Positions 1 to 5,269 of a stretch of 5,269 bases of DNA are shown piece by piece. Origin of the DNA: an uncultured Veillonella sp. GTDB taxonomy: Bacteria; Bacillota; Negativicutes; Veillonellales; Veillonellaceae. Position 1 is the first letter of the stretch; every line of letters starts with the position of its first letter. Below the pieces are notes generated by a model that saw nothing but the letters and a program-made list of their open reading frames with translations, was not told the origin of the DNA and searched no databases. The DNA is taken from contig CAUHTB010000071.1 in assembly GCA_959608595.1 (NCBI GenBank), positions 1-5,269 on the forward strand. Reading direction: 5' to 3'. A program made the position numbers and the translations under genes.

Positions 1-486
1 GAGGACTATACAGTACATATAGAAATGCCACTATTTTCGTTTGTAGACATTTCTTTTGTGCGAGCCGATTTAGCGTCTTTTTGGAGTGGGCTACAAGAAC
101 GATGTGTAAAAGGGTTAACCAATATGTTAATAGAACCTGCTAATAATTTTACTTTTACTTATCGTCGCCGAGGGATTCCTGAATGGGACTTTTCACAAGT
201 TATGCCTGATGAGTTAGAAGGCTTTGTACGCGATATTGATCCAGCCCATGCGATTCGCATGATTAATGGGTCTTTTATCATCGGCGAATACCGCAAGATG
301 GATGAGTGTACAGGCTTACTATTGTATTATAATGAATTGCGTGATGAATACTTTGCGGAACTTCGCTATAAAAGCTATCCAGAAATTGACCATCATTTAG
401 ATGCAAAAAATCTAGATGATTTAGCAGTGCTATTGCGTGAGCATTTAGGTGCTATACTAAAAGGCTTGAATGAGCGCATTGATTAA
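1..486 (+). CDS. Unrecognised protein, C-terminal part (5'-partial)
   Basis: The frame is open from base 1 to a TAA at 484-486, giving about 161 residues. The first Met codon is at base 25, but there is no Shine-Dalgarno sequence at a usable distance before it, and the eight codons upstream stay open. The real start is therefore probably left of the window. I do not recognise the family. The visible part is soluble-looking with no clear membrane segment or Cys/His metal cluster. It has an aromatic- and acid-rich middle (a YRRRGIPEWDF stretch, then YYNELRDEYFAELRYKSYPEID) and a probable amphipathic C-terminal helix rich in Leu (LDDLAVLLREHLGAILKGL). Codon use looks like that of the downstream genes, which argues for a real native gene. 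It is separated from rimP by 262 bases containing a promoter, so it is probably not a core operon member. No function is proposed. Confidence 0.7.
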   Translation, partial: EDYTVHIEMPLFSFVDISFVRADLASFWSGLQERCVKGLTNMLIEPANNFTFTYRRRGIPEWDFSQVMPDELEGFVRDIDPAHAIRMINGSFIIGEYRKMDECTGLLLYYNELRDEYFAELRYKSYPEIDHHLDAKNLDDLAVLLREHLGAILKGLNERID

Positions 487-588
487 AGTTTGGATAGATT
501 TAACTATGCTATTTTTTGTCATTTTTTGTTTTTATAGAATGACTTATGTGGGATTGGTTTCTTTAATACCCATTCAAAAGCGTAGAAT

Positions 589-617
589 TTGTATATACAC
601 AGCAAATGTGATATACT
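589..617 (+). promoter_or_regulatory. Candidate sigma-A promoter of the rimP-infB operon
   Basis: A -35-like TTGTAT (589-594) is followed by a 17-base spacer and a -10 box TATACT (612-617). The TG at 609-610 gives the extended -10 form TGnTATACT. Spacing is ideal for a housekeeping sigma factor, and the expected start of transcription is near 623-625, leaving a leader of about 125 bases before the rimP start. It is the best promoter match seen in the gap and the only one well placed to drive rimP to infB. It is predicted from sequence only. Confidence 0.65.
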
Positions 618-643
618 ATATATGACTTTTATATAATCTTTTA

Positions 644-669
644 AAAGAGTGGGCTTATGTCCACTCTTT
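644..669 (+). terminator. Leader hairpin: weak intrinsic terminator or attenuator
   Basis: AAAGAGTGGGC (644-654) pairs with GTCCACTCTTT (659-669) through 11 base pairs, including one G-U wobble, around the 4-base loop TTAT. The 3' side runs into an interrupted T tract (TTTCATTTAT). A GC-containing stem followed by T's resembles an intrinsic terminator, but the T run is broken, so termination is probably incomplete. The hairpin lies about 20 bases downstream of the predicted transcription start, so it would act on transcripts of the operon itself as well as on read-through from the gene upstream. It could also simply stabilise the 5' end of the mRNA. The stem is certain from sequence; its role is inferred. 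Confidence 0.65.
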
Positions 670-732
670 CATTTATGATTAGCCTAATTTTAAGGTGTTT
701 GTAATCAAGAGATATATACAAGATGTAGTAAT

Positions 733-740
733 AAAGGAGG
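733..740 (+). promoter_or_regulatory. Ribosome binding site of rimP
   Basis: AAAGGAGG is a near-perfect Shine-Dalgarno sequence. It stands 8 bases before the ATG at 749, but only 2 bases before the in-frame ATG at 743 and downstream of the GTG at 695. It therefore favours 749 as the rimP start. Confidence 0.85.
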
Positions 741-748
741 CGATGGCT

Positions 749-1207
749 ATGAAGAGAGAAGCAGTAGAGGAATTTGTATCCTCTGTAGTTGAAGGTATTA
801 TAGCCGGCACCGACATGGAACTGGTCGATGTAGATTACGTTCGTGAACGCGATTGGTATTTACGTGTCTATCTCGATAAACCAGGTGGTGTAGATTTGGA
901 TGACTGTCAGTTGGTTAGCGAAAAACTAAGTGCTGTGCTCGACGAAAAAGATCCAATTACGGAAAACTATTTATTGGAAGTATCTTCTCCAGGCCTAGAT
1001 CGAGTTCTTAAGAAGGATAAGGATTTGGTTCGCTATAATGGTCGTGATGTTGATATCCAACTATTTAAACCGATTAATGGCAGTAAGCAATTTACTGGTG
1101 TATTAGAAGGTTTTACAGACACAACTATCGATTTTACTATCAATGGTGAAAGCATGACATTCGAACGGTCTGCCATTGCACAAATTCGATTACATCTTGA
1201 TTTTTAA
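749..1207 (+). CDS. rimP: Ribosome maturation factor RimP
   Basis: RimP binds the free 30S ribosomal subunit in the cytoplasm and is needed for its efficient maturation. From the ATG at 749 the protein has 152 residues, the usual length for the family. The N-terminal domain covers about residues 1-80 and includes YLDKPGGVDLDDC (41-53). The family hallmark EVSSPGLDR is at 77-85, followed by a positively charged RVLKKDKD stretch; the common Pro after this Arg is Val here. The SH3-like C-terminal domain covers about 86-152. The start is chosen because AAAGGAGG lies 8 bases upstream; the ATG at 743 is too close to it, and the GTG at 695 would add 18 residues with no ribosome binding site. It is the first gene of the operon, 17 bases before nusA, in the order usual for Bacillota (older name ylxS). 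Confidence 0.95.
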   Translation: MKREAVEEFVSSVVEGIIAGTDMELVDVDYVRERDWYLRVYLDKPGGVDLDDCQLVSEKLSAVLDEKDPITENYLLEVSSPGLDRVLKKDKDLVRYNGRDVDIQLFKPINGSKQFTGVLEGFTDTTIDFTINGESMTFERSAIAQIRLHLDF

Positions 1208-1212
1208 TATAT

Positions 1213-1217
1213 GGAGG
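1213..1217 (+). promoter_or_regulatory. Ribosome binding site of nusA
   Basis: GGAGG stands 7 bases before the GTG at 1225. It supports this non-ATG start, since there is no competing ATG in the nusA frame nearby. Confidence 0.85.
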
Positions 1218-1224
1218 CATACGA

Positions 1225-2301
1225 GTGAGTCAAGAATTAATTCAAGCGGTAATGGTACTTACAAAGCAAAAAGGTTTTGCTCCTGAGGTTATTTTTGAAT
1301 CCTTAGAGGCTGCATTACTGCAAGCATATCGCAAAGAACCAACGTCTAATCCAGATGCGTACGTTGTGATTGACCGCGAAACAGGTGTTTATAAAGTAAT
1401 GGCCAAAAAACAAGTTGTGGAAACTGTTGAATTGCCTGAAACAGAAATTAGCTTGTTGGATGCTCGCAAAAAAGATAAGCGTTTTGAGATTGGTGATGTA
1501 GTAGAAGTCGATGTAACTCCTGCTAACTTTGGTCGTAGTGCTGCCCATACTGCAAAACAAATGCTTATTCAACGTTTGAAAGAGGCTGAACGCAGCGTAG
1601 TATACGAAGAATACTATAGCCGTGAAGGCGATATCATTACTGGCGTTATTACACGTGTTGAAGGTAAAAATGTATTTATCAATTTAGGTAAAACAGAAGC
1701 AATCTTGCCTCCTACTGAGCAAATTGCTACAGAAACATATCGCGAAGGAGATCGCATTAAATGCTATATCGTAGAGGTTAAGAAAACTACGAAAGGGCCT
1801 CAAATCATGATTTCCCGCACACATCCTGGTTTATTAAAACGCCTCTTTGAGTTAGAGGTACCAGAAATTTATGAAGGTGTGGTAGAGCTTAAATCCGTAG
1901 CTCGTGAGCCAGGTATGCGTTCTAAGATTGCTGTTTATAGCCGCGATGAAAATGTTGATCCAGTAGGTGCTTGCGTAGGCCCTAAAGGTCAACGTGTACA
2001 ACATATCGTTGATGAGTTACATGATGAAAAGATTGATATCGTTAAATGGGATGAAGATCCAGCAATTTATATCGCAAACTCTTTGAGTCCAGCAAAGGTT
2101 GTATCTGTTGATGTAAGTGAAGAAGAAAAATCCTCTTACGTTGTAGTTCCTGATTATCAATTATCCTTAGCAATTGGTAAAGCTGGTCAAAATGCTCGAT
2201 TAGCAGCCAAATTAACTAACTGGAAAATCGATATTAAGAGTGAAACTCAAGCAGCTGAAGAACCTTTTGCAGGTTTTGGCAATGCTGAGGATGGAGAATA
2301 G
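1225..2301 (+). CDS. nusA: Transcription termination/antitermination factor NusA
   Basis: NusA binds RNA polymerase and nascent RNA, and modulates pausing, hairpin-dependent termination and rRNA antitermination. The 358-residue product has the full core order. The polymerase-binding N-terminal domain is about 1-126, with the conserved stretch TPANFGRSAAHTAKQ at 98-112. An S1 domain is about 134-198. KH1 has its GPKG loop at 252-255, and KH2 has IGKAGQN at 317-323 followed by ARLAAKLTNWKIDI. A short acidic tail (about 341-358) ends the protein. The two extra C-terminal acidic repeats of the longer E. coli protein are absent, as is normal in Bacillota. The start is a GTG with GGAGG 7 bases upstream, and the mature N-terminus MSQELIQA fits the family. 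It lies 17 bases after rimP and 2 bases before rnpM, so co-transcription is very likely. Confidence 0.97.
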   Translation: MSQELIQAVMVLTKQKGFAPEVIFESLEAALLQAYRKEPTSNPDAYVVIDRETGVYKVMAKKQVVETVELPETEISLLDARKKDKRFEIGDVVEVDVTPANFGRSAAHTAKQMLIQRLKEAERSVVYEEYYSREGDIITGVITRVEGKNVFINLGKTEAILPPTEQIATETYREGDRIKCYIVEVKKTTKGPQIMISRTHPGLLKRLFELEVPEIYEGVVELKSVAREPGMRSKIAVYSRDENVDPVGACVGPKGQRVQHIVDELHDEKIDIVKWDEDPAIYIANSLSPAKVVSVDVSEEEKSSYVVVPDYQLSLAIGKAGQNARLAAKLTNWKIDIKSETQAAEEPFAGFGNAEDGE

Positions 2302-2303
2302 TC

Positions 2304-2573
2304 ATGAAACCGAAATCCCAACCTATGCGCACCTGTGTAGGATGTGGTGAGCCAAAGGTAAAACGTGAATTGATTCGCGTAGCCTTGAGCCCAGACGGTA
2401 ATATCAGTATTGATCGCACTGGTAAAGCACCAGGACGTGGAGCCTATCTATGTGAATCCATGTCGTGCTTTGAACAAGCCTATAAGGCAAAACGATTAGA
2501 ACGGTCATTAAAGCATGGTGTATCAAAAGAGATATACGAAGCATTACAACGTGATTTACAAGAGAATGAGTAA
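2304..2573 (+). CDS. rnpM: RNase P modulator RnpM (YlxR family)
   Basis: This is an 89-residue YlxR-family protein. B. subtilis YlxR has been reported to bind the RNase P RNA and modulate tRNA processing, hence the name RnpM; older annotations call it a nucleic-acid-binding protein or DUF448. The family features are visible: RTCVGCG near the N-terminus with Cys11 and Cys14, the strongly conserved GRGAYLC at 44-50, and Cys55. The C-terminal half is a basic helical region (AKRLERSLKHGVSKEIYEAL). The four cysteines could suggest metal binding, but I would not assert it. The start ATG lies 2 bases after the nusA stop, with GGAG at 2293-2296 inside the end of nusA, 7 bases upstream. This position between nusA and ylxQ is the standard one in Bacillota. 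Confidence 0.93.
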   Translation: MKPKSQPMRTCVGCGEPKVKRELIRVALSPDGNISIDRTGKAPGRGAYLCESMSCFEQAYKAKRLERSLKHGVSKEIYEALQRDLQENE

Positions 2574-2585
2574 TCACTGATATAC

Positions 2586-2891
2586 ATGAATGAAGATAAA
2601 ATTTTGAATCTCTTAGGTCTAGCACAACGAGCAGGCAAAGTTATTTCCGGTGATTTCATCGTAGAAAAGGCTATGAAGAGAAAGGACCCGAAATTGGTAC
2701 TTCTCGCTGGTGACTGTGCAGCCAACAATGAAAAGAAATATACTCAATTAGCAGAGACACATCAAATTCCACTTCATAGTATTGCCAATAAAGAGGCGTT
2801 AGGAACTGCCATTGGTAAAGAAGTTAGGGTAGTAGTTGCCGTACTAGATGATGGATTTGCAAAGGCAATATTAAAAGAGATTGATCGATAA
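2586..2891 (+). CDS. ylxQ: L7Ae-family RNA-binding protein YlxQ
   Basis: This 101-residue protein belongs to the L7Ae/L30e/S12e/Gadd45 family, whose members bind kink-turn RNA; the precise target of YlxQ in the cell is not established from sequence. Family motifs are the N-terminal LLGLAQRAGKVISG (9-22), LVLLAGDCAANNEKKY (37-52), which contains the RNA-contacting loop region, and IGKEVRVVVAVLDDGFAKAI (76-95). Length is normal for the family. The ATG is 12 bases after the rnpM stop and in the same frame as rnpM. No good Shine-Dalgarno stands before it; the purine-rich stretch at 2562-2570 is about 15 bases away. Translation may depend on ribosomes finishing rnpM. Only 15 bases separate its stop from infB. 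Confidence 0.92.
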   Translation: MNEDKILNLLGLAQRAGKVISGDFIVEKAMKRKDPKLVLLAGDCAANNEKKYTQLAETHQIPLHSIANKEALGTAIGKEVRVVVAVLDDGFAKAILKEIDR

Positions 2892-2892
2892 T

Positions 2893-2900
2893 AAGGGGGT
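2893..2900 (+). promoter_or_regulatory. Ribosome binding site of infB, with AUG-UAG start-stop
   Basis: AAGGGGGT directly precedes ATGTAG (2901-2906), and the infB ATG follows at 2907. The spacing of 6 bases fits the ATG at 2907. The earlier ATG at 2901 touches the Shine-Dalgarno with no spacer and is followed at once by a stop codon, so it cannot be the start of infB. Confidence 0.8.
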
Positions 2901-2906
2901 ATGTAG

Positions 2907-5269
2907 ATGTCCAAAAAGCGTGTCCATGAAATCGCCAAAGAGTTCGGCGTAGAAAGTAAGCAGGTTATTTCTATTTTGCAACAACATAATGTAAATGTTA
3001 CGAAAGCAGTTAATTCTGTAGATGATTCCGGTTATGAAATTGTAAAAAAACAATTGAGTAAGAAATCTGAAGCACCTAAAGTAGCACAAAAAACAGAACA
3101 AAAAGTAGAACAAAAATCTGCCCCAACTGCAGCTCATAAACAAGACGCTGCGCCACATAAACAACAACATCCAAATCGTTCTAACGAACAGAAAAAGGAT
3201 AATCGTAAACAAGGTGGTCAAAAACAAGACGATCAATCTAAACAAAACGACCGCAAAAAAGGCAATGTACGTCACGTACAAATTTCTGAGCCTACACGTA
3301 AATCCGATGGTAACCAACATGGTGGTGACCGCGCTAATAACCGCCCTAATAACAATAATAACCGCAATAATGACAACCGCAATAATAACGGTCGTCCTAA
3401 TGATGCGCGTAATAATGATAATCGCAATAACGACAATCGAAACAATGATAACCGCAATTCTAATAACAATGATCGTCGTAACAAGAAAAATAAAAAAGGT
3501 GGTAACAACCGCCCTCAATCCTTGTTATCTACATCTATGCAAAAGAAAAAGAATCGCGTAAAACATCGTAATGAACAGTACTTACAACAAAAAGCTGAGG
3601 CTGAACGTAAGGCTGAAGCAGCGATTGCTACAGAAATTGAATTGTCTGGTCCTTTAACTGTTAAGGAACTAGCTGAAAAAATGGGCCGTGAAGTATCTGA
3701 AATCATCAAAAAATTGATGCTTTTAGGTGTTATGGCTAGCATTAACCAAGAGGTTGATGTTGATACAGCTACAATCGTAGCTGAAGAATTTGGTGTAACT
3801 GTAACTGAAGTAGAACCTGAAGAAGATCCTACTGATATTATTGAAATTGAAGATGCACCAGAAACATTGAAACCTCGTCCACCAGTAGTAACTATCATGG
3901 GCCACGTTGACCATGGTAAAACATCCTTGTTGGACGTAATTCGCCAAACTAATGTAACAGCTGGCGAAGCAGGTGGTATCACTCAACATATCGGTGCTTA
4001 CCAAGTTCGTTATAACGACAATAAAATTACATTCCTTGATACTCCTGGCCATGAAGCGTTTACAGCTATGCGTCTACGCGGTGCTAAATCTACAGATATC
4101 GCGGTTCTCGTTGTAGCTGCTGATGATGGTGTAATGCCGCAAACTATTGAAGCCATAAACCATGCTAAATCTGCAGATGTACCAATTATTGTTGCTATCA
4201 ACAAAATGGATAAACCAGGTGCTAACCCAGATCATGTTAAACAACAATTGTCTGAACATGGCCTTTTACCAGAAGAATGGGGTGGCGATGTAATCATGGT
4301 TCCAGTTTCTGCTAAACAAAAACAAGGTATTGACGACTTGCTCGAAAATATCTTGCTCGTAGCAGAGGTTATGGAATTAAAAGCGAACCCTAACCGTAAA
4401 GCTTACGGCGTAGTTATCGAGGCTCAACTTGATAAAGGTCGTGGTGCTGTATGTACCGTATTGGTACAAAAAGGTTCCCTTCGCGTAGGTGACACTGTAC
4501 TTGCTGGTACTGCTTATGGTAAAGTACGTGCCATGACAAATGAACGCGGTGAAAAGGTAAAAGTAGCTCGACCTTCTATGCCAGTAGAAATCTTGGGCTT
4601 CTCAGAAGTTCCACAAGCTGGTGAAATCATCAATGGTATGGATGATAACGAAGCACGTGCAATCGCAGAAAAACGTATTGCTAAACAACGCGTTCAAGAA
4701 TTGCAAGCTACTCACAAAGTTACATTGGATGATATCTTCAACCAAATTCAACAAGGTGAGTTAAAAGATCTTAATATCATCATTAAAGCAGACGTTCAAG
4801 GCTCTGTAGAAGCATTACGTCAATCCTTGGAAGGCATTAAAAACCCTGAAGTACGTATCGTTATCGTTCATGCTGCAGTAGGTGCTATTAATGAATCCGA
4901 TATCATGTTGGCTTCTGCATCTAATGCAATCGTTATGGGCTTTAATGTACGTCCTGATGCTAATGTACGTCGCGCTGCTGAGAATGAAAAAGTTGACCTT
5001 CGTACATATCGCGTAATCTACGATGCTATTAATGACGTTGAGTCTGCGATGCGTGGTATGTTGGCTCCTCAATTTAAAGAGGTTGTCGTTGGGCGTGCCG
5101 AGGTACGTCAAGTTATTTCTACACCTAAAGCTATCGTTGCCGGTTCTTATGTAACAGAAGGTCGTATTACTAACGACTCTGAAGTACGTTTGATCCGTGA
5201 TGGTATTGTTGTATTTGAAGGTAAGGTTGACTCTTTACGTCGATTCAAAGACGAAGTAAAAGAAGTTAA
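2907..5269 (+). CDS. infB: Translation initiation factor IF2 (3'-partial)
   Basis: IF2 is the GTPase that places fMet-tRNA on the 30S subunit and promotes 50S joining. The frame is open from the ATG at 2907 to the window edge: 787 complete codons plus 2 bases. The terminal 'ttaa' is out of frame, so the stop and roughly the last 40-45 residues, including the ECGI-type motif that contacts fMet-tRNA, lie outside. Order: IF2_N helical domain (about 1-52); a charged, Asn/Gln/Lys/Arg-rich linker (about 53-240) with an Asn/Asp/Arg repeat core; a second IF2_N-like domain (about 243-300); the GTPase domain with GHVDHGKT (332-339), DTPGH (378-382), NKMD (432-435) and SAK (468-470); beta-barrel domain II from about 499 ([17 protein letters not shown]); the IF2 domain III with [11 protein letters not shown] near 627-637; and the start of the C-terminal barrel from about 724. 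All catalytic GTPase motifs are intact and I saw no frameshift. It follows ylxQ by 15 bases. Confidence 0.97.
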   Translation, partial: MSKKRVHEIAKEFGVESKQVISILQQHNVNVTKAVNSVDDSGYEIVKKQLSKKSEAPKVAQKTEQKVEQKSAPTAAHKQDAAPHKQQHPNRSNEQKKDNRKQGGQKQDDQSKQNDRKKGNVRHVQISEPTRKSDGNQHGGDRANNRPNNNNNRNNDNRNNNGRPNDARNNDNRNNDNRNNDNRNSNNNDRRNKKNKKGGNNRPQSLLSTSMQKKKNRVKHRNEQYLQQKAEAERKAEAAIATEIELSGPLTVKELAEKMGREVSEIIKKLMLLGVMASINQEVDVDTATIVAEEFGVTVTEVEPEEDPTDIIEIEDAPETLKPRPPVVTIMGHVDHGKTSLLDVIRQTNVTAGEAGGITQHIGAYQVRYNDNKITFLDTPGHEAFTAMRLRGAKSTDIAVLVVAADDGVMPQTIEAINHAKSADVPIIVAINKMDKPGANPDHVKQQLSEHGLLPEEWGGDVIMVPVSAKQKQGIDDLLENILLVAEVMELKANPNRKAYGVVIEAQLDKGRGAVCTVLVQKGSLRVGDTVLAGTAYGKVRAMTNERGEKVKVARPSMPVEILGFSEVPQAGEIINGMDDNEARAIAEKRIAKQRVQELQATHKVTLDDIFNQIQQGELKDLNIIIKADVQGSVEALRQSLEGIKNPEVRIVIVHAAVGAINESDIMLASASNAIVMGFNVRPDANVRRAAENEKVDLRTYRVIYDAINDVESAMRGMLAPQFKEVVVGRAEVRQVISTPKAIVAGSYVTEGRITNDSEVRLIRDGIVVFEGKVDSLRRFKDEVKEV
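3327..3512 (+). repeat. Low-complexity Asn/Asp/Arg-coding repeat inside infB
   Basis: These bases encode IF2 residues about 141-202, almost entirely Asn, Asp and Arg with some Gly, Pro and Lys. The clearest unit is a 15-base repeat coding RNNDN, in three consecutive exact protein copies followed by a degenerate one (RNSNN), at 3408-3467 (residues 168-187). The copies differ at silent positions (AAT/AAC, GAT/GAC, CGT/CGC/CGA), so the peptide pattern is better kept than the DNA. The region falls in the IF2 linker, which is variable in length and composition between species. It also keeps other frames and the opposite strand free of stop codons, producing spurious ORFs there. Confidence 0.85.

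Larger units (their letters stand above)
487..748 (+). other. Intergenic region and operon leader
   Basis: This AT-rich gap lies between the unrecognised gene and rimP. Its first third (about 487-540) is T-rich, with two T6 runs near 512 and 522, but no GC-containing stem precedes them, so I do not call a terminator there. The rest holds an extended -10 promoter, a strong hairpin and the rimP ribosome binding site, listed separately. I found no tRNA-like or other RNA gene and no convincing small ORF. The rimP frame stays open upstream to a GTG at 695, but that codon has no ribosome binding site and is not taken as the start. Confidence 0.7.

Noticed and set aside
505..540. Terminator for the upstream gene at the T-rich tract
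   Set aside because: The two T6 runs are not preceded by a stable stem; only 4-5 bp AT-only pairings can be drawn.
699..721. Second leader hairpin (TTGTA with TACAA)
   Set aside because: It has only five mostly AT pairs around a 13-base loop, too weak to claim as a structure or antiterminator.
695..748. Longer rimP product starting at the GTG at 695
   Set aside because: There is no Shine-Dalgarno before 695, the added 18 residues are not RimP-like, and AAAGGAGG at 733-740 is ideally placed for the ATG at 749.
2871..3518. 215-residue open frame on the - strand
   Set aside because: It lies antisense to the infB 5' region. Its composition (Ile, Val, Arg, Phe, Leu in simple alternation) is just the complement of the Asn/Asp/Arg codons and Lys/Gln-rich linker, which cannot form stops on that strand. 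It has no ribosome binding site or domain.
3537..3539. Internal ATG (Met211) as the start of a short IF2 isoform
   Set aside because: Short IF2 forms are known in some bacteria, but no purine-rich ribosome binding site precedes this ATG, so the sequence gives no support.
3214..3561. 115-residue + strand open frame of Ile/Thr/Met repeats
   Set aside because: It is a shifted-frame reading of the infB low-complexity region. The infB frame itself is continuous through here with clear IF2 homology on both sides.
5266..5269. The window-final 'ttaa' as the infB stop codon
   Set aside because: Counting from the ATG at 2907, the last full codon is GTT (5265-5267) and the remaining AA is an incomplete codon. 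The C-terminal barrel of IF2 is also incomplete at this point, so the gene continues past the edge.

Overview
The window is one stretch of a low-GC bacterial chromosome with every supported gene on the + strand. It carries the conserved transcription/translation operon rimP-nusA-rnpM(ylxR)-ylxQ-infB, preceded by the 3' end of an unrecognised gene and a 262-base gap. The gene order rimP-nusA-ylxR-ylxQ-infB, strong AGGAGG-type ribosome binding sites, a short NusA without extra C-terminal acidic repeats, and the separate ylxR and ylxQ genes all point to the Bacillota (Firmicutes). AT-rich spacers and overall protein character look like the Negativicutes, possibly Veillonella; this is recognition from memory and was not checked by search.

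Layout: (1) bases 1-486, an open frame running in from the left edge, with no initiation signal inside the window, so probably the C-terminal part of a larger protein of unknown function. (2) Bases 487-748, AT-rich non-coding DNA with a good extended -10 promoter (589-617), an 11-bp hairpin just downstream (644-669) resembling a weak intrinsic terminator or attenuator, and the rimP ribosome binding site. (3) rimP, start best placed at 749. (4) nusA from a GTG at 1225. (5) rnpM/ylxR, 2 bases after nusA. (6) ylxQ, 12 bases after rnpM, in the same frame and lacking a clear Shine-Dalgarno. (7) infB from 2907, which reads open to the last base and is cut off by the window edge before its stop codon. 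The 'ttaa' at the very end is out of frame and is not the end of the gene.

The genes form a functional set. RimP helps mature the 30S subunit, NusA controls RNA polymerase pausing, termination and antitermination, RnpM is linked to RNase P, YlxQ is an L7Ae-type RNA-binding protein, and IF2 delivers initiator tRNA to the 30S subunit. Tight spacing and no internal terminator suggest one transcript starting near base 624. The operon would normally continue beyond the window, typically with rbfA and truB.

This is mostly an ordinary, highly conserved housekeeping region and I see no new biological system. The points worth a second look are the promoter-plus-hairpin leader as a possible NusA-responsive attenuator, the Asn/Asp/Arg-rich repeat linker in IF2, the missing ribosome binding site of ylxQ, and an AUG-UAG start-stop pair directly in front of infB.
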